A stretch of DNA of 64,000 nt, from NCBI RefSeq assembly GCF_004101245.1, contig NZ_SCIN01000001.1, positions 1,192,784 to 1,256,783 on the forward strand, read 5' to 3'. The stretch comes from Sphingomonas sp. UV9 (GTDB lineage Bacteria > Pseudomonadota > Alphaproteobacteria > Sphingomonadales > Sphingomonadaceae). How positions within the stretch are numbered: position 1 is the stretch's first letter; every line of letters starts with the position of its first letter. Positions 16,321 to 25,879 of this stretch are shown piece after piece. Under the pieces are notes generated by a model. The model had not been told where the DNA came from and ran no database searches. It saw only the letters and a program-made list of their open reading frames with translations. The translations under genes were made by a program, and so were the position numbers.

Positions 16321-18535
16321 TCACGCCACCTTCGGCAACCGGTCGAAATGCTTGTCGAGGGTCAGCGGATAATCGCGAAGGCGAACGCCCGTCGCGTTGT
16401 ACATGGCGTTCGCGACTGCCGCACCGACGCCGCACAGGCCGAGCTCGCCAATGCCCTTGGCCTTCATCGGGTTGGCCTTGTCGTCGGTTTCGTCGAGGAA
16501 GATCACGTCCTGATGCGGAATGTCGGCGTGGACCGGCACCTCGTAGCTCGCCAGATCGTGATTGACGAAGAAGCCGAAGCGCTTGTCGACCGCCAGTTCC
16601 TCCATCAACGCGCTGCCGACGCCCATCGTCATCGCACCGATCACCTGGCTGCGCGCCGATGTCGGATTGATGATCCGCCCTGATGCGCAGACCGCCAACA
16701 TACGCCGCAGCCGGGTCGCGCCCGTATAGCGATCGACGCCGACCTCGACGAAGTGCGCGCCGAAGGTGGACAGCTGCCAGCTCTTGTCGAGGTCGCCAAA
16801 TTCGATCTTGTCTTCGGCAACCAATTCGCCCGCGGACGCCGCCTGGCCAAGATCGGCGGAGCGATTGCCGCTCGTGACCTTGCCGCCGTCGAACACCGCA
16901 TCGGCGGCATTATAGCCGAGACGCTGGGCGACAGCCTCGCGCAGCTTGACGCACGCCGCATAGACGCCCGAGGTTGCGTTGGCGGCGCCGAACTGGCCAC
17001 CCGACCCGGCCGAGACCGGGAAGGCGGAGTTGCCGAGTTTCACGACGACGGCTTCGATCGGAACGCCCATCATCTCCGCCGCGGTCTGCGCGATGATCGT
17101 GTAGCTGCCGGTGCCGATGTCGGTCATGTCGGTCTCGACGGTGACAATACCGTTCTTGCCGAGCCGGACGCGGGCACCCGACGTCATGTTCATGTGGTTG
17201 CGGAACGCGGATGCCACGCCCATGCCGACAAGCCAGCGTCCGTCGCGGACCTGGCCGGGCTGCGCGTTGCGGCGCGACCAGCCGAACTGCTGTGCGCCCT
17301 CGGTCAGGCAACGCACCAGCTCGCGCTGCGAGAAGCGGCGCTTGGGGTCCTTCGGATCGACCTGCGTGTCGTTCTTCACGCGGAAGGCGATCGGATCCAT
17401 GCGAAGCTTTTCCGCCATCTCGTCCATCGCGATCTCGAGCGCCATCAGCCCCGGCGCTTCACCCGGCGCACGCATCGCGTTGCCTTCGGGCAGGTCGAGC
17501 ACCGCGAGCCGCATCGACGTCAGGCGGTTCGCGCCGGCATAGAGCAGGTTGGTCTGCAGCACCGCGGCTTCCGGGCTGCCGTTCGGCTGGTCGCCTGAGC
17601 CGCTCTCATGCGCGATCGCGGTGATCGTACCGTCCTTGGCCGCGCCGATGCGGATGCGCTGGCGCGTCGCCGGGCGATGCGTCGTGTTGTTGGCCATGAA
17701 CGGACGGGCCATCGTAAACTTGACCGGTCGCCCCGCTGCCTTTGCGCCGAGCGCCGCGCGCCGCGAGGACGGCATCACTGCGCAGGAACAGCTTCCCGCC
17801 AAAGCCACCGCCGACATAGGGCGAGAGAAGCGTGACCTTCTCCTTCGGCATGTTCAGCGTGGTGGCGAGATCGGTGCGACCCCAGTCGATCATCTGGTTC
17901 GACGTCCACACCGTGAGCGCATCGCCGTTCCACGCGGCGATCGAGGCGAACGGCTCCATCATCGCATGGCTGTGATCCGGCGTCGAATATTCGGCGTCGA
18001 GCTTGACCGGGGCCGATGCGAAGGCGGTTTCGAAAGTGCCGACCCGGTCCTCGCCCTTGCCGGGCTTTTCCGCACCCGTCAGCGGGGCCGTCTTCAAGGC
18101 GGCATCCAGATCGAACCGGCCCTTGTCGCGCGCATAATCGACGCGGACCAACCCGGCCGCGGCGCGCGCCTGCTCGAACGTCTCGGCGACGACGATGGCG
18201 ACGGCCTGGTGATAATGATCGACGTCCGGCCCGGCGAGCAGCTTGACGGTGTTGAACTTGCCCTTGCCGAGCTTGCCCACGTCGGCCGCGGTGACGATAG
18301 CGATCACGCCGGGCGCAGCCTTCGCCGCGACGGTGTCGATCGCGTTGATGCGGCCCTTGGCGACGGCGGCGCCAACGGCATAACCAATAGCGGCGTTCTC
18401 GACCTCACGGTGATGCTCATAGGCATAGGGTGCGAGCCCGGTCGCCTTGAGCGGGCCGTCGATCCGGGTGTGCGCGCGCCCGACGACCTTCATCCGGTCG
18501 ATCGGGTTGGCGGTGGCGGGGGTTTCGAACTTCAT
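16321..18535 (-). pseudogene. paoC: Molybdopterin-binding aldehyde oxidoreductase subunit (PaoC-like), frameshifted
   Basis: Second PaoC-type large subunit, directly after paoB (4 bp gap), so this is the original position of paoC in paoABC. The ATG at 18535 (MKFETPATANPIDRMKVV) opens a frame that reads normally through GGGFGGKLFLRSDAVLAA and then goes out of frame; the correct reading resumes as ALGAKAAGRPVKFTMARPF and continues to LPKVA at 16321. The cause is a perfect 7-bp tandem duplication at 17752-17765. Removing 7 bp gives 2208 bp, exactly 736 codons, the family length, so this is the only lesion. Everything downstream is conserved, including TDIGTGSYTIIAQTAAEMMG and the catalytic Glu in GIGELGLCG. 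A recent mutation, a reversible slippage site, or a sequencing error are all possible. Confidence 0.88.
17752..17765. repeat. 7-bp tandem duplication causing the paoC frameshift
   Basis: CGCCGCG occurs twice in direct succession (17752-17758 and 17759-17765). One copy fewer restores SDAVLAALGAKAAGRPV in frame, in agreement with the intact paralogue (SDLALAAIAARVSGRPV). Confidence 0.85.
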
Positions 18536-18539
18536 GCGA

Positions 18540-19490
18540 TTATGCCTTCGCTTCGGCGATGACTGAGGCCAGCGCGCGGGTGGCAAGCGGGAGCTTGAAG
18601 GCGTTGTCCTTGGTCGGCGTCGCGCCCTGGAACGCGCGTGCGGTCACAGCAGCGGCACCGCGAGGAAGCAGCGCATCCGCTGCCTCGACACGCCACGGAC
18701 GGGGGGCCACGCCGCCAAACGCAACGCGCCCGGTACCGTCCGGCTGGATGACCGCGGCAACCGACACCAGCGCATAGGCGTAGGATGCACGATCGCGCAC
18801 CTTCTCGTAGAAATGCTTGCCGCCGAGCGGCTTCGGCAGCGTTACTGCGGTGATCAGTTCGCCCTGCTTCAGCACGGTATCCTGCTGGGGCGTATCACCC
18901 CACAAACGGTGGAAATCGGCGATCGGGATCGACCGGCGCTGACCGGTCCCATCGATCGTCTCGATTACCGCGTCGAGCACGCGCATCGCCACCGCCATGT
19001 CTCCGGGGAACGTCGCGATGCAGCTGTCGCTGACGCCGATGACGCCCAACTGGCGCGAATAGCCGCCGATCGCGGCGCAGCCGGACCCCGGCTTGCGCTT
19101 GTTGCACGCCATGTTGGTGTCGTAGAAATACGAGCACCGCGTGCGCTGGAGCAGATTGCCGCCGGTCGATGCTTTGTTGCGCAACTGGCCCGAGGCGCCA
19201 GCGACGATCGCGCGGGTCAGCACGCCATAGTCGCGGCGAACCCGCTCGTCGGCGGCAAGGTCGGTGTTCGTGACCAAAGTGCCGATGCGCAGGCCACCGT
19301 CACGCGTGGCCTCGATCTTGTCGAAACCGAGGTCCTGCACGTCGACGAGATGCGTCGGCGTCTCGACCTCGATCTTCATCAGGTCGAGCAGGTTGGTCCC
19401 GCCGGCGATGAACTTGGCGGCCGGGTTGCCGGCGACCGCGCGGGCTGCGGCGCTCGCATCCTTCGCGCGCTCATAGGTGAAAGCTTTCAT
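18540..19490 (-). CDS. paoB: FAD-binding subunit of aldehyde oxidoreductase (PaoB-like)
   Basis: Medium subunit (316 residues) that carries FAD and, in the Pao family, an additional [4Fe-4S] cluster. The FAD site is [13 protein letters not shown] near residue 30, followed by [28 protein letters not shown]. Cluster cysteines are visible in RTRCSYF, NMACNKR and [10 protein letters not shown]-terminal part has [20 protein letters not shown] and GGVAPRPWR. The ATG at 19490 overlaps the paoA stop by 4 bp (ATGA). Passes electrons between PaoA and PaoC. Confidence 0.94.
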   Translation of the reverse strand: MKAFTYERAKDASAAARAVAGNPAAKFIAGGTNLLDLMKIEVETPTHLVDVQDLGFDKIEATRDGGLRIGTLVTNTDLAADERVRRDYGVLTRAIVAGASGQLRNKASTGGNLLQRTRCSYFYDTNMACNKRKPGSGCAAIGGYSRQLGVIGVSDSCIATFPGDMAVAMRVLDAVIETIDGTGQRRSIPIADFHRLWGDTPQQDTVLKQGELITAVTLPKPLGGKHFYEKVRDRASYAYALVSVAAVIQPDGTGRVAFGGVAPRPWRVEAADALLPRGAAAVTARAFQGATPTKDNAFKLPLATRALASVIAEAKA

Positions 19491-20134
19491 GCTTTTGCTC
19501 CCGCGACTTCGGCCATGGCCTCGGCGATGTTGGAATAGGCACCGCAGCGGCAGATGTTGCCGCTCATGCGCTCGCGCATCTCCATATTGGTCGCGGTCGG
19601 CTTGGTCATCAGGTCGTCCTGCGCATGGCTGGGAACACCGCGCTTGATCTCGTCGAGGACCGCGACGGCCGAGCAGATCTGGCCGGGCGTGCAATAGCCG
19701 CACTGATAGCCGTCATGCTTGATGAAGGCCGCCTGCATCGGGTGCAGCTTGTCCGGCGTACCGAGGCCCTCGATCGTCGTGATCGCGTCGCCTTCGTGCA
19801 TTACCGCGAGGCTCAGGCAGGAATTGATGCGGATCCCGTCGACCATCACGGTGCAGGCGCCGCACTGGCCGTGATCGCAGCCCTTCTTGGTCCCCGTCAG
19901 GTGCAGGTGTTCGCGCAGCGCGTCGAGCAAGGTCGTGCGCGGATCGAGGCTCAGCTCGCGCTTTTCGCCGTTGACCTTGAACCGCACAGGCATGGTCGGC
20001 GTGGCGCCAGCCTGGGCCGGCGGCGTTGCGACAGCGCCGGCCGGCGATGCGGCAATCACGGCTGTCGCCGCGCTGCCCGCCAGGAGCCCACGGCGCGAAA
20101 GCTCTACTTCAGATATGCTGGGCATGGGCGTCAT
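19487..20134 (-). CDS. paoA: 2Fe-2S subunit of aldehyde oxidoreductase, Tat-exported (PaoA-like)
   Basis: Small subunit (215 residues) with two [2Fe-2S] clusters. A twin-arginine signal ([19 protein letters not shown]) shows export of the folded complex to the periplasm. The plant-ferredoxin-type cluster is [15 protein letters not shown] plus NSCLS; the second is [11 protein letters not shown] plus GNICRCGAY, all cysteines present. The start may be ATG 20134 or ATG 20125 ([12 protein letters not shown]); the ribosome-binding GGAAG is closer than ideal for the first and better spaced for the second. The 5' end overlaps xdhC by up to 26 bp. Confidence 0.94.
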   Translation of the reverse strand: MTPMPSISEVELSRRGLLAGSAATAVIAASPAGAVATPPAQAGATPTMPVRFKVNGEKRELSLDPRTTLLDALREHLHLTGTKKGCDHGQCGACTVMVDGIRINSCLSLAVMHEGDAITTIEGLGTPDKLHPMQAAFIKHDGYQCGYCTPGQICSAVAVLDEIKRGVPSHAQDDLMTKPTATNMEMRERMSGNICRCGAYSNIAEAMAEVAGAKA

Positions 20135-21227
20135 CTTCCTTGCTGCCGTACCGCGCGTCCGCGGTAACTGTCTGATCTACATCAACGATTGTCGAAGATT
20201 GTAACGCACGGCTATCCCGTTTGGAGCGTGCATGATGTTCAATGAGACCATGAGGACGGCTCATGGCCCAATGCTCCGGGCGAGGCTTTTCGAATGCCGT
20301 TGTCGCTTCATAAGCCTGGACCACCTGCGCCATGATCGAGAGCGCCAGCGTCTGGGGATCGCGTGTCGCCTTGATCAGCCCGACGGGGCCGACAACCGGC
20401 GCGATTTCATCCGGCGTTCCCCCTGCCACCTTAAGGCGCCGCTGGCGTTCGACATGCGTTTTCATGCTGCCCATCGCACCGACAAAGAACGGGCGTTGCT
20501 CCAGGACCTGGAGCAGGAGAGGAGTCTCCCAGTCGTGATCGTGGAACAGCGTGACGACGGCGGTCCAGGCGTCGAGGGCTAATCCGTCCGCGCGACCGAC
20601 GAACCGGAGAAGACCGGCGGACAGCCCTTTCCGCCGCGTGTCCTCCACGAGCGAGGCCTGGGGGCTCAACAGTCTCACATCGGCGCCATAGGCACAGGCG
20701 ATGTCGAGCATCGCGGCGGGCTCCGCGCCATGTCCCATAACCACCAGCCTCAACACCGGATCATGACGCACGCTGAAAATCGTATCGCGCCACCGCGTGC
20801 GATCGCCGTCGCGAGACCCCGCGGCAACGGTCGTCCCGTCGAGCGAGAGGTGGAGCGTGACCGGCGCGCGCCGTTCCAGAACGACGATGGCGCGATCGAT
20901 CTGCCGACGATCCGGTGCTGGCGTGAACAGCAGGTCGATGCCCCCGCCGCAGGGCAGCCGAATGTCGATATAGCGCGAGCCGTCGCCATAGCGCACGTGG
21001 CGCGCGCGCCCTTCGGCAAGGGCATCCTGCGCCTCCGCGATCACGGCGGCTTTCACGCACCCGCCGGAGAACGATCCCAGCGACCGTCCGTTTTCGGCGA
21101 CCGCCATATGCTCGCCCGGAGAGCGGGCCGCGCTGCCGGTGACGTCGGTCAGCGTCACCAGCGCGGCCCGCTCTCCCCGCTCGTCACAGTCGCGCAGGAA
21201 GCGCAGGATCGCCAGCGCCTGTTTCAT
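20109..21227 (-). CDS. XdhC/PaoD-family molybdenum cofactor insertion chaperone
   Basis: A 372-residue cytoplasmic chaperone that binds and modifies the molybdenum cofactor (MCD form) and inserts it into the PaoC-type subunit. N-terminal XdhC domain: LVTLTDVTGSAARSPGEHMAV, GSFSGGCVKAAVIAEAQ, LPCGGGIDLLF; C-terminal Rossmann-like domain: LRLVVMGHGAEPAAMLDIA, AVVTLFHDHDWETPLL, FVGAMGSMKTHVERQRRL. It is longer than E. coli PaoD (318), because the tail (about 40 residues after PHGLIEHHA) runs over the spacer into paoA. The start overlaps the MFS gene stop by 4 bp. Confidence 0.92.
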   Translation of the reverse strand: MKQALAILRFLRDCDERGERAALVTLTDVTGSAARSPGEHMAVAENGRSLGSFSGGCVKAAVIAEAQDALAEGRARHVRYGDGSRYIDIRLPCGGGIDLLFTPAPDRRQIDRAIVVLERRAPVTLHLSLDGTTVAAGSRDGDRTRWRDTIFSVRHDPVLRLVVMGHGAEPAAMLDIACAYGADVRLLSPQASLVEDTRRKGLSAGLLRFVGRADGLALDAWTAVVTLFHDHDWETPLLLQVLEQRPFFVGAMGSMKTHVERQRRLKVAGGTPDEIAPVVGPVGLIKATRDPQTLALSIMAQVVQAYEATTAFEKPRPEHWAMSRPHGLIEHHARSKRDSRALQSSTIVDVDQTVTADARYGSKEDDAHAQHI

Positions 21228-22456
21228 GCAGCCATCGCCTGGGCATGGCCAGCCGGACGGCCATGGGCTCGGCCGATCGCGACTGCGGCCAGCGCGGCAA
21301 TTGCGAGAAGGCCGGCGCTGACCAGGAATTCAGCGCGCGGACCGGCGGCATCGAAGACGATGCCGCCCATCGTCGCACCCAGCGTGATGGCGAGCTGCAC
21401 GATCGCCACCATCAGCCCGCCGCCAGCCTCGGCATCGTCGGGCACGGTGCGCGCCAGCCATGTCCACCACGCCACCGGCGCGGACGTGCCTGCGAAACCC
21501 CAGACCGCGAGCAATATCCCGGTCGCCACGACCGACGTTCCAAGCACCGTCAGCGCCGCCGCCGTCGCCGCCATCAACGCGGGCAGCACCGCAAGCGTGA
21601 GAAACAGGCCTCCGTTCAGCACGCGGCCGATCAGTACCGTGCCGATGAATCCGGACACGCCGAGAATGAGCAGCATCACCGACAGCATCGCCGGCGAGAC
21701 CTGCGTCACCTGCTCGAGGAACGGGCGGAGATACGTGAACAGCGCGAACTGCCCGACGAACAGCATCGCGACGGTCAGCAGGCCAAACACCACGGGCGGC
21801 CGGCGCAGCAGGGCGAACATGCCGCGCGCGCTCTGCCGTTCTGCGACCGGAATCGGCGGCAGCGTCAGCGCCTGCCAGATCACGGCCGCGACGGCGACGG
21901 GTACCACGCAGAAGAACGCCCCGCGCCACCCGATCAGGCTGCCGACGAAGCTGCCCAGCGGCGCGGCGAGCACCGTGGCGAGCGCATTGCCCCCGCTGAT
22001 GACAGCGAGCGCTTTCGGGACCGCGTGGCTCGGGACCAGTCGCATGGCGATCGCCGCCGACATCGACCAGAACCCGCCGATCGCGATACCGAGCAGGGCG
22101 CGGCCAACCATGAAGACCAAGTAGGTCGGTGCAAACGCGACGATAGCGCCAGAGAGCACCAGCAGGCTCGTCAGGACGAGCAGCACCATCCGACGGTCGG
22201 TTTTCCCAAGCACGGAGGACAATGACAGGCTGGTGATGACCGCGAACAGCCCGGATATCGCGATTGCCTGTCCGGCCTTGCCCTCGGTGAGGTTCAGCGT
22301 GCGCGCGATGGGGCTGAGCAGGCTGACCGGCATAAATTCGGACGCGATGAGCACGAAGCTGCACAGCGCCATCGCATATACCGCGCCCCAGCATGCCGGC
22401 TGATCGCCGATGCGCGCGGCACCAGGCTCCGCGGTCGGGGCGGTGAAACTTGCCAT
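21224..22456 (-). CDS. MFS transporter (DHA1-type efflux pump), first gene of the pao operon
   Basis: A 410-residue inner-membrane transporter with twelve helices. The ATG at 22456 (MASFTAPTAEP) has GGAG upstream; a long open frame to 22801 is not used. Landmarks are VLIASEFMPVSLLSPIARTLNLTEGKAGQAIAISGLFAVITSL, GKTDRRMVLL (loop 2-3 motif), GRALLGIAIGGFWSMSAAIAMRLVP and SFVGSLIGWRGAFF, which resemble the NepI/AraJ-type efflux group. It overlaps xdhC by 4 bp, so it belongs to the same transcript and may export a substrate or product of the oxidoreductase. Confidence 0.9.
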   Translation of the reverse strand: MASFTAPTAEPGAARIGDQPACWGAVYAMALCSFVLIASEFMPVSLLSPIARTLNLTEGKAGQAIAISGLFAVITSLSLSSVLGKTDRRMVLLVLTSLLVLSGAIVAFAPTYLVFMVGRALLGIAIGGFWSMSAAIAMRLVPSHAVPKALAVISGGNALATVLAAPLGSFVGSLIGWRGAFFCVVPVAVAAVIWQALTLPPIPVAERQSARGMFALLRRPPVVFGLLTVAMLFVGQFALFTYLRPFLEQVTQVSPAMLSVMLLILGVSGFIGTVLIGRVLNGGLFLTLAVLPALMAATAAALTVLGTSVVATGILLAVWGFAGTSAPVAWWTWLARTVPDDAEAGGGLMVAIVQLAITLGATMGGIVFDAAGPRAEFLVSAGLLAIAALAAVAIGRAHGRPAGHAQAMAA

Positions 22457-22799
22457 TATGGCTCTCCAGATTGTGCCAAATGCGCCCGGGCCCGCAGGTA
22501 AGGGATCACCACCGATCCGGGCGCTAGCGCCGTGCCGGTTCGGGGACGAACGGTGGGCTGCGAAGAGGTGCAATTTAGGGAAATTGCAGGCGATCGACAA
22601 TTCCGCCAACCGTTGATGCCCTGATGAGCGCCGCTCATCTATGCGGCGCGCCGTAAGCGGCCATGAGGACGCCGCAGCATGTCGGTCCAGTGAAGCGGCT
22701 GCACCGGCTCGGTGAATGGTGTTCATGGAATGGTCGTCGGTCGGTTTCGTTCTGGACAGTATCCGCGGCGATGAAGCCGCCCCAGCACGAGGAAATGAC
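22457..22799. other. Divergent promoter region of the pao operon and the SDR cluster
   Basis: About 340 bp. It carries the perfect palindrome at 22623-22639. No gene seen. Confidence 0.55.
22623..22639. promoter_or_regulatory. 17-bp perfect palindrome, candidate operator
   Basis: GATGAGCGCCGCTCATC: 8-bp half-sites around one central base, midway between two divergent transcription units. The same half-site recurs at 12032-12110. Likely recognised by a regulator such as the LysR protein at 10329-11237, but this is inference. Confidence 0.5.
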
Positions 22800-23582
22800 A
22801 TGGTCGACCAGACCCAGAGCTACGCGGGCAAGGTTGCCTTCGTCACCGGCGCCGCCAACGGCATCGGGCGCGCAACCGCCATCGCCTTCGCCAAAGCCGG
22901 CGCACACGTTGCCGTCGTCGATCTGAACGATGTCGGTGTCGCCGAGGTCGCCGACGCGATCGAGGCGTCGGGCGGCAGCGCTGTCGGCATCACGTGCGAC
23001 GTATCGAAGGGCGAGGACGTCCGAGCCGCACTCGCCAAGACCATCGAGGCATTTGGCGGGATCGACATCGCCTTCAACAACGCCGGTATCGAGCAGCAAC
23101 AGATCCCGCTCGCCGACCTCAGCGAGGACGATTTCGATCGCATGACCGCGATCGACCTGCGCGGCGTGTTCCTCTGCATGAAGTACCAGATCCCGCTGAT
23201 GCAGAAGCGCGGCGGCGGCGCGATCGTCAACACCTCGTCGGGCGCGGGCGTCGTCGGGATCGCAGGGCAGGCCGGCTACGTCGCCGTCAAGCACGGGGTG
23301 ATCGGAATGAGCAAGTCAGCAGCACTCGAATACATCCGCGACAATGTCCGCGTGAACGTCATCTGCCCCGGCATCATCGAAACGCCGATGATCACGGACC
23401 GGGTGTCGGGCGGGACCGAGGAGGGCCAGAACAAGATGATCGCGCAGGAACCGATCGGTCGGATGGGAAAGCCCGAGGAGATCGCCGCCGCCGTGCTCTA
23501 CATTTGCTCCGACGCTGCCGCGTTCATGGTTGGCCATGCCATGGTCGTGGATGGTGGACAGACGGTCGGGCTTGGCGGCTGA
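22800..23582 (+). CDS. SDR family oxidoreductase
   Basis: A 260-residue classical short-chain dehydrogenase/reductase using NAD(P)H on an unknown alcohol or carbonyl. Motifs: nucleotide-binding [10 protein letters not shown] (TGxxxGxG), FNNAGIEQQ (NNAG), the catalytic Ser in [12 protein letters not shown] and YxxxK in AGYVAVKHG; the C-terminal GHAMVVDGG is the usual end. An Asp at the end of beta-2 (VVDLND) suggests NAD rather than NADP. The ATG at 22800 has GAGGA upstream; an open frame begins earlier at 22716. First gene of a rightward set of four. Confidence 0.93.
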   Translation: MVDQTQSYAGKVAFVTGAANGIGRATAIAFAKAGAHVAVVDLNDVGVAEVADAIEASGGSAVGITCDVSKGEDVRAALAKTIEAFGGIDIAFNNAGIEQQQIPLADLSEDDFDRMTAIDLRGVFLCMKYQIPLMQKRGGGAIVNTSSGAGVVGIAGQAGYVAVKHGVIGMSKSAALEYIRDNVRVNVICPGIIETPMITDRVSGGTEEGQNKMIAQEPIGRMGKPEEIAAAVLYICSDAAAFMVGHAMVVDGGQTVGLGG

Positions 23583-23768
23583 ACGACACGTCGGCGGAGG
23601 GATGTCGCGTCTCATCCCTGCGAACGATGAGCGTCATTCACCGTGGCATCAACGACATCGCGGGTAATCCGGCGCCTTCGCCCTACCCATATTCTGGGTA
23701 CCAAGTGATCGCATCGGCATCGCCGGATCGCGTCGCCCCGGACACCCAGAAAAATGGAAGACATCGAC

Positions 23769-24515
23769 ATGACGGATCGTATCAACGGCAAGATCGTCGT
23801 GATCACCGGGGCCTCGAGTGGCCTTGGCGAGGCCGCGGCGCGGCATCTGGCGGCATGCGGCGCGCGCGTGGTACTCGGCGCGCGTCGTACCGATCGCCTC
23901 GATACGCTTGTCGCGGAGATCGTCGCGGCGGGCGGCGAGGCCCTGGCGGTGCAGACCGACGTGACCGACCGTGCAGCGGTCGCCAACCTCGTCGATACCG
24001 CGGTCCAGCGCTTTGGCCGGATCGACGTCCTCATCAACAATGCCGGGATCATGCCCCTGTCCGCGCTGGAAAGCCTCAAGGTGGACGAATGGGACCGCAT
24101 GATCGACGTCAACATAAAGGGGGTGCTGTACGGGATCGCCGCCGCGCTGCCGCATATGAAGGCGCAAAAATCGGGTCAGGTGATCACGACCTCCTCCGTC
24201 GCCGGCCATGTCGTATTCCCGGCATCGGCGGTCTATTCCGGCACCAAGTTCGCGGTCCGCGCCATCTGCGAAGGCTTCCGTCAGGAAGTGAAGGACTATA
24301 ATATCCGTACCACGATCCTGTGCCCCGGCGCCGTGAAGACCGAGTTGCTCGAGCATATCTCAGACGACAGTGTCCGGTCTGCCAACAGCGATTATGTCGG
24401 CCAGGTCGGCATCTCTGCCGACAGCTTCGCCAGGATGGCGGCGTTTGCGATCAGCCAGCCCGACGATGTCGACGTGAACGAGATCATCTTCCGCCCGACC
24501 GCGCAGCTCTTGTGA
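23769..24515 (+). CDS. SDR family oxidoreductase (YdfG/serine-dehydrogenase-like group)
   Basis: A 248-residue short-chain dehydrogenase/reductase. Motifs: [57 protein letters not shown] (Ser, YxxxK), [11 protein letters not shown], and the closing [23 protein letters not shown] after beta-2 (Arg residues) fits NADPH preference. Starts at ATG 23769 with GGAAG eight bases upstream; ATG 23754 is also in frame. 186 bp after the first SDR and read in the same direction. Confidence 0.93.
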   Translation: MTDRINGKIVVITGASSGLGEAAARHLAACGARVVLGARRTDRLDTLVAEIVAAGGEALAVQTDVTDRAAVANLVDTAVQRFGRIDVLINNAGIMPLSALESLKVDEWDRMIDVNIKGVLYGIAAALPHMKAQKSGQVITTSSVAGHVVFPASAVYSGTKFAVRAICEGFRQEVKDYNIRTTILCPGAVKTELLEHISDDSVRSANSDYVGQVGISADSFARMAAFAISQPDDVDVNEIIFRPTAQLL

Positions 24516-24573
24516 TTCCGGCGACACAACAGAGCGCCAGCGCGGCGTTGCGCACTGTTCACCAAGGGCAAAC

Positions 24574-25062
24574 ATGATCAAATTTCTAACGATTTCGGCA
24601 ATTCTCCTGGCGTCCAACGGCGTCGCGCATGCACAACAAGGAAAGCGTAAGATGGATATCTCCCGCAAGGCAGACCTCAAGACCGTCCCCGGTCCCGAGG
24701 CGTATTTCACCGGCAAGGTCACGATCACCGGCCAGTTTCAGCGGCCCGAGCCGTCGCGCGTCGGCGGCGCCGTGGTCCATTTCGAGCCGGGCGCACGTAC
24801 CGCGTGGCACACCCACCCGGCCGGGCAGACGCTCATCGTCACCGAAGGCGTCGGCTGGACGCAGGTCGAGGGCGGACCAAAGCTTGAATTCCATGCCGGC
24901 GACCAGCTCTGGTGCCCTGCGGACCACAAGCACTGGCACGGCGCGACCGCGCATGAGGCCATGACCCACATCGCGATCCAGGAATCCGTCGACGGCACCC
25001 CCGTCACCTGGATGGAAAAGGTGAGCGACGAGCAATATCTCGCGCCGTTGGCGAAGGACTGA
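24574..25062 (+). CDS. Exported cupin protein resembling (R)-hydroxynitrile lyases
   Basis: A 162-residue protein with a signal peptide (MIKFLTISAILLASNGVAHAQ) and one cupin beta-barrel. The metal-binding motif is visible as FEPGARTAWHTHPAGQTLIVTEG, with the distal histidine in WCPADHKHWHGA. The order and the AWHTHPAGQ/KHWHGA blocks resemble the manganese-dependent cupin hydroxynitrile lyases of the AcHNL/GtHNL type, and also many uncharacterised carbonyl-related cupins. The reaction is therefore unproven. Placed between an SDR and a tautomerase, 4 bp before the latter. Confidence 0.88.
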   Translation: MIKFLTISAILLASNGVAHAQQGKRKMDISRKADLKTVPGPEAYFTGKVTITGQFQRPEPSRVGGAVVHFEPGARTAWHTHPAGQTLIVTEGVGWTQVEGGPKLEFHAGDQLWCPADHKHWHGATAHEAMTHIAIQESVDGTPVTWMEKVSDEQYLAPLAKD

Positions 25063-25065
25063 GCG

Positions 25066-25320
25066 ATGCCGCACGTCATCGTCAAACTATGGCCCGGCAA
25101 GTCGGACGATCAGAAGTGCCGGCTTGCCGACGCCATCGCCCGGGATGTGACTGACATCCTCGGCTATGGCGATGACGCGGTATCGATCCTGTTTGACGAA
25201 GTCGCGCCGGGCGACTGGGCGGAGCGTGTCCACGAACCCGAAATTCTCGGCCGCTGGAACGATCTCGCCAAGCAGCCGGGCTATGGCGCGAGCCCAGTGG
25301 ATCAAAGGCATCACCCATAA
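25066..25320 (+). CDS. 4-oxalocrotonate tautomerase family protein (PptA-like)
   Basis: An 84-residue tautomerase. After removal of Met the N-terminal proline (MPHVIVKLWPGK) is the catalytic base; the beta-alpha-beta core is followed by WAERVHEPEI and KQPGYG, as in E. coli PptA. Acts on enol/keto isomers of small acids; substrate not known. It begins four bases after the cupin gene stop, so the two are co-translated. Last gene of the rightward set. Confidence 0.9.
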   Translation: MPHVIVKLWPGKSDDQKCRLADAIARDVTDILGYGDDAVSILFDEVAPGDWAERVHEPEILGRWNDLAKQPGYGASPVDQRHHP

Positions 25321-25879
25321 TCTTGGAAGAGGCCTTCACGCTGCCGAACGGCGTCAGCGTCTTAAAAGCGGCTTGGTACGTGGCAGATCGCGACCGATAG
25401 AAGCCGTTTGAATACGCTACCGGGTTGGTGGCCCCTAAACCGGCCATATTATTTAAGTGAACCAATATCTTAAGTCGAAAAACGGAAAGCGTAACGCGAA
25501 TGACCGGGTAATGGGCGGAAGCCGCCCGACAGCTTCCTGCGGCGCGAACGGCGGCTTCGGTCGAAAGTGGTCGTTCGGTCACCCACTTGGGAACGGCCGA
25601 CTCTGGTCGACACCGGAAGGCAGGGTCTGGGACATTGCCGCCGTTGGCGTGAGACATGTCATACGGCGGCTCTGGTCAAGAAGCCGACATTCGATGTTCG
25701 TTCGACCTGCGTTGCACAGCCACTGAAGCTGAGTATCGCGGCGTCGACCGTCTCGACCGACAGCTGCTCAAAGATTAGCGGCGCGTGCGGATACGACGTA
25801 TCTTCCCTCTTCCGATGGGAGAGGGAAGATACGCTGAAGGTCAAGAAGGGCGAAGTTGACGGGTATGGTGGATCGCCGC
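25321..25879. other. Convergent intergenic region
   Basis: About 560 bp between the tautomerase gene and the convergent amidohydrolase gene. The only clear structure is the 14-bp-stem hairpin at 25797-25833. No gene seen. Confidence 0.55.
25797..25833. repeat. Long perfect hairpin
   Basis: CGTATCTTCCCTCT (25797-25810) pairs with AGAGGGAAGATACG (25820-25833) across a 9-base loop. It lies 47 bp beyond the stop of the leftward amidohydrolase gene and may act as a bidirectional transcription or RNA-end structure, although no T-run follows. Confidence 0.65.

Noticed and set aside
25797-25833. Calling the 14-bp-stem hairpin an intrinsic terminator
   Set aside because: No T-run follows the stem on either strand, so it is left as a hairpin/repeat.
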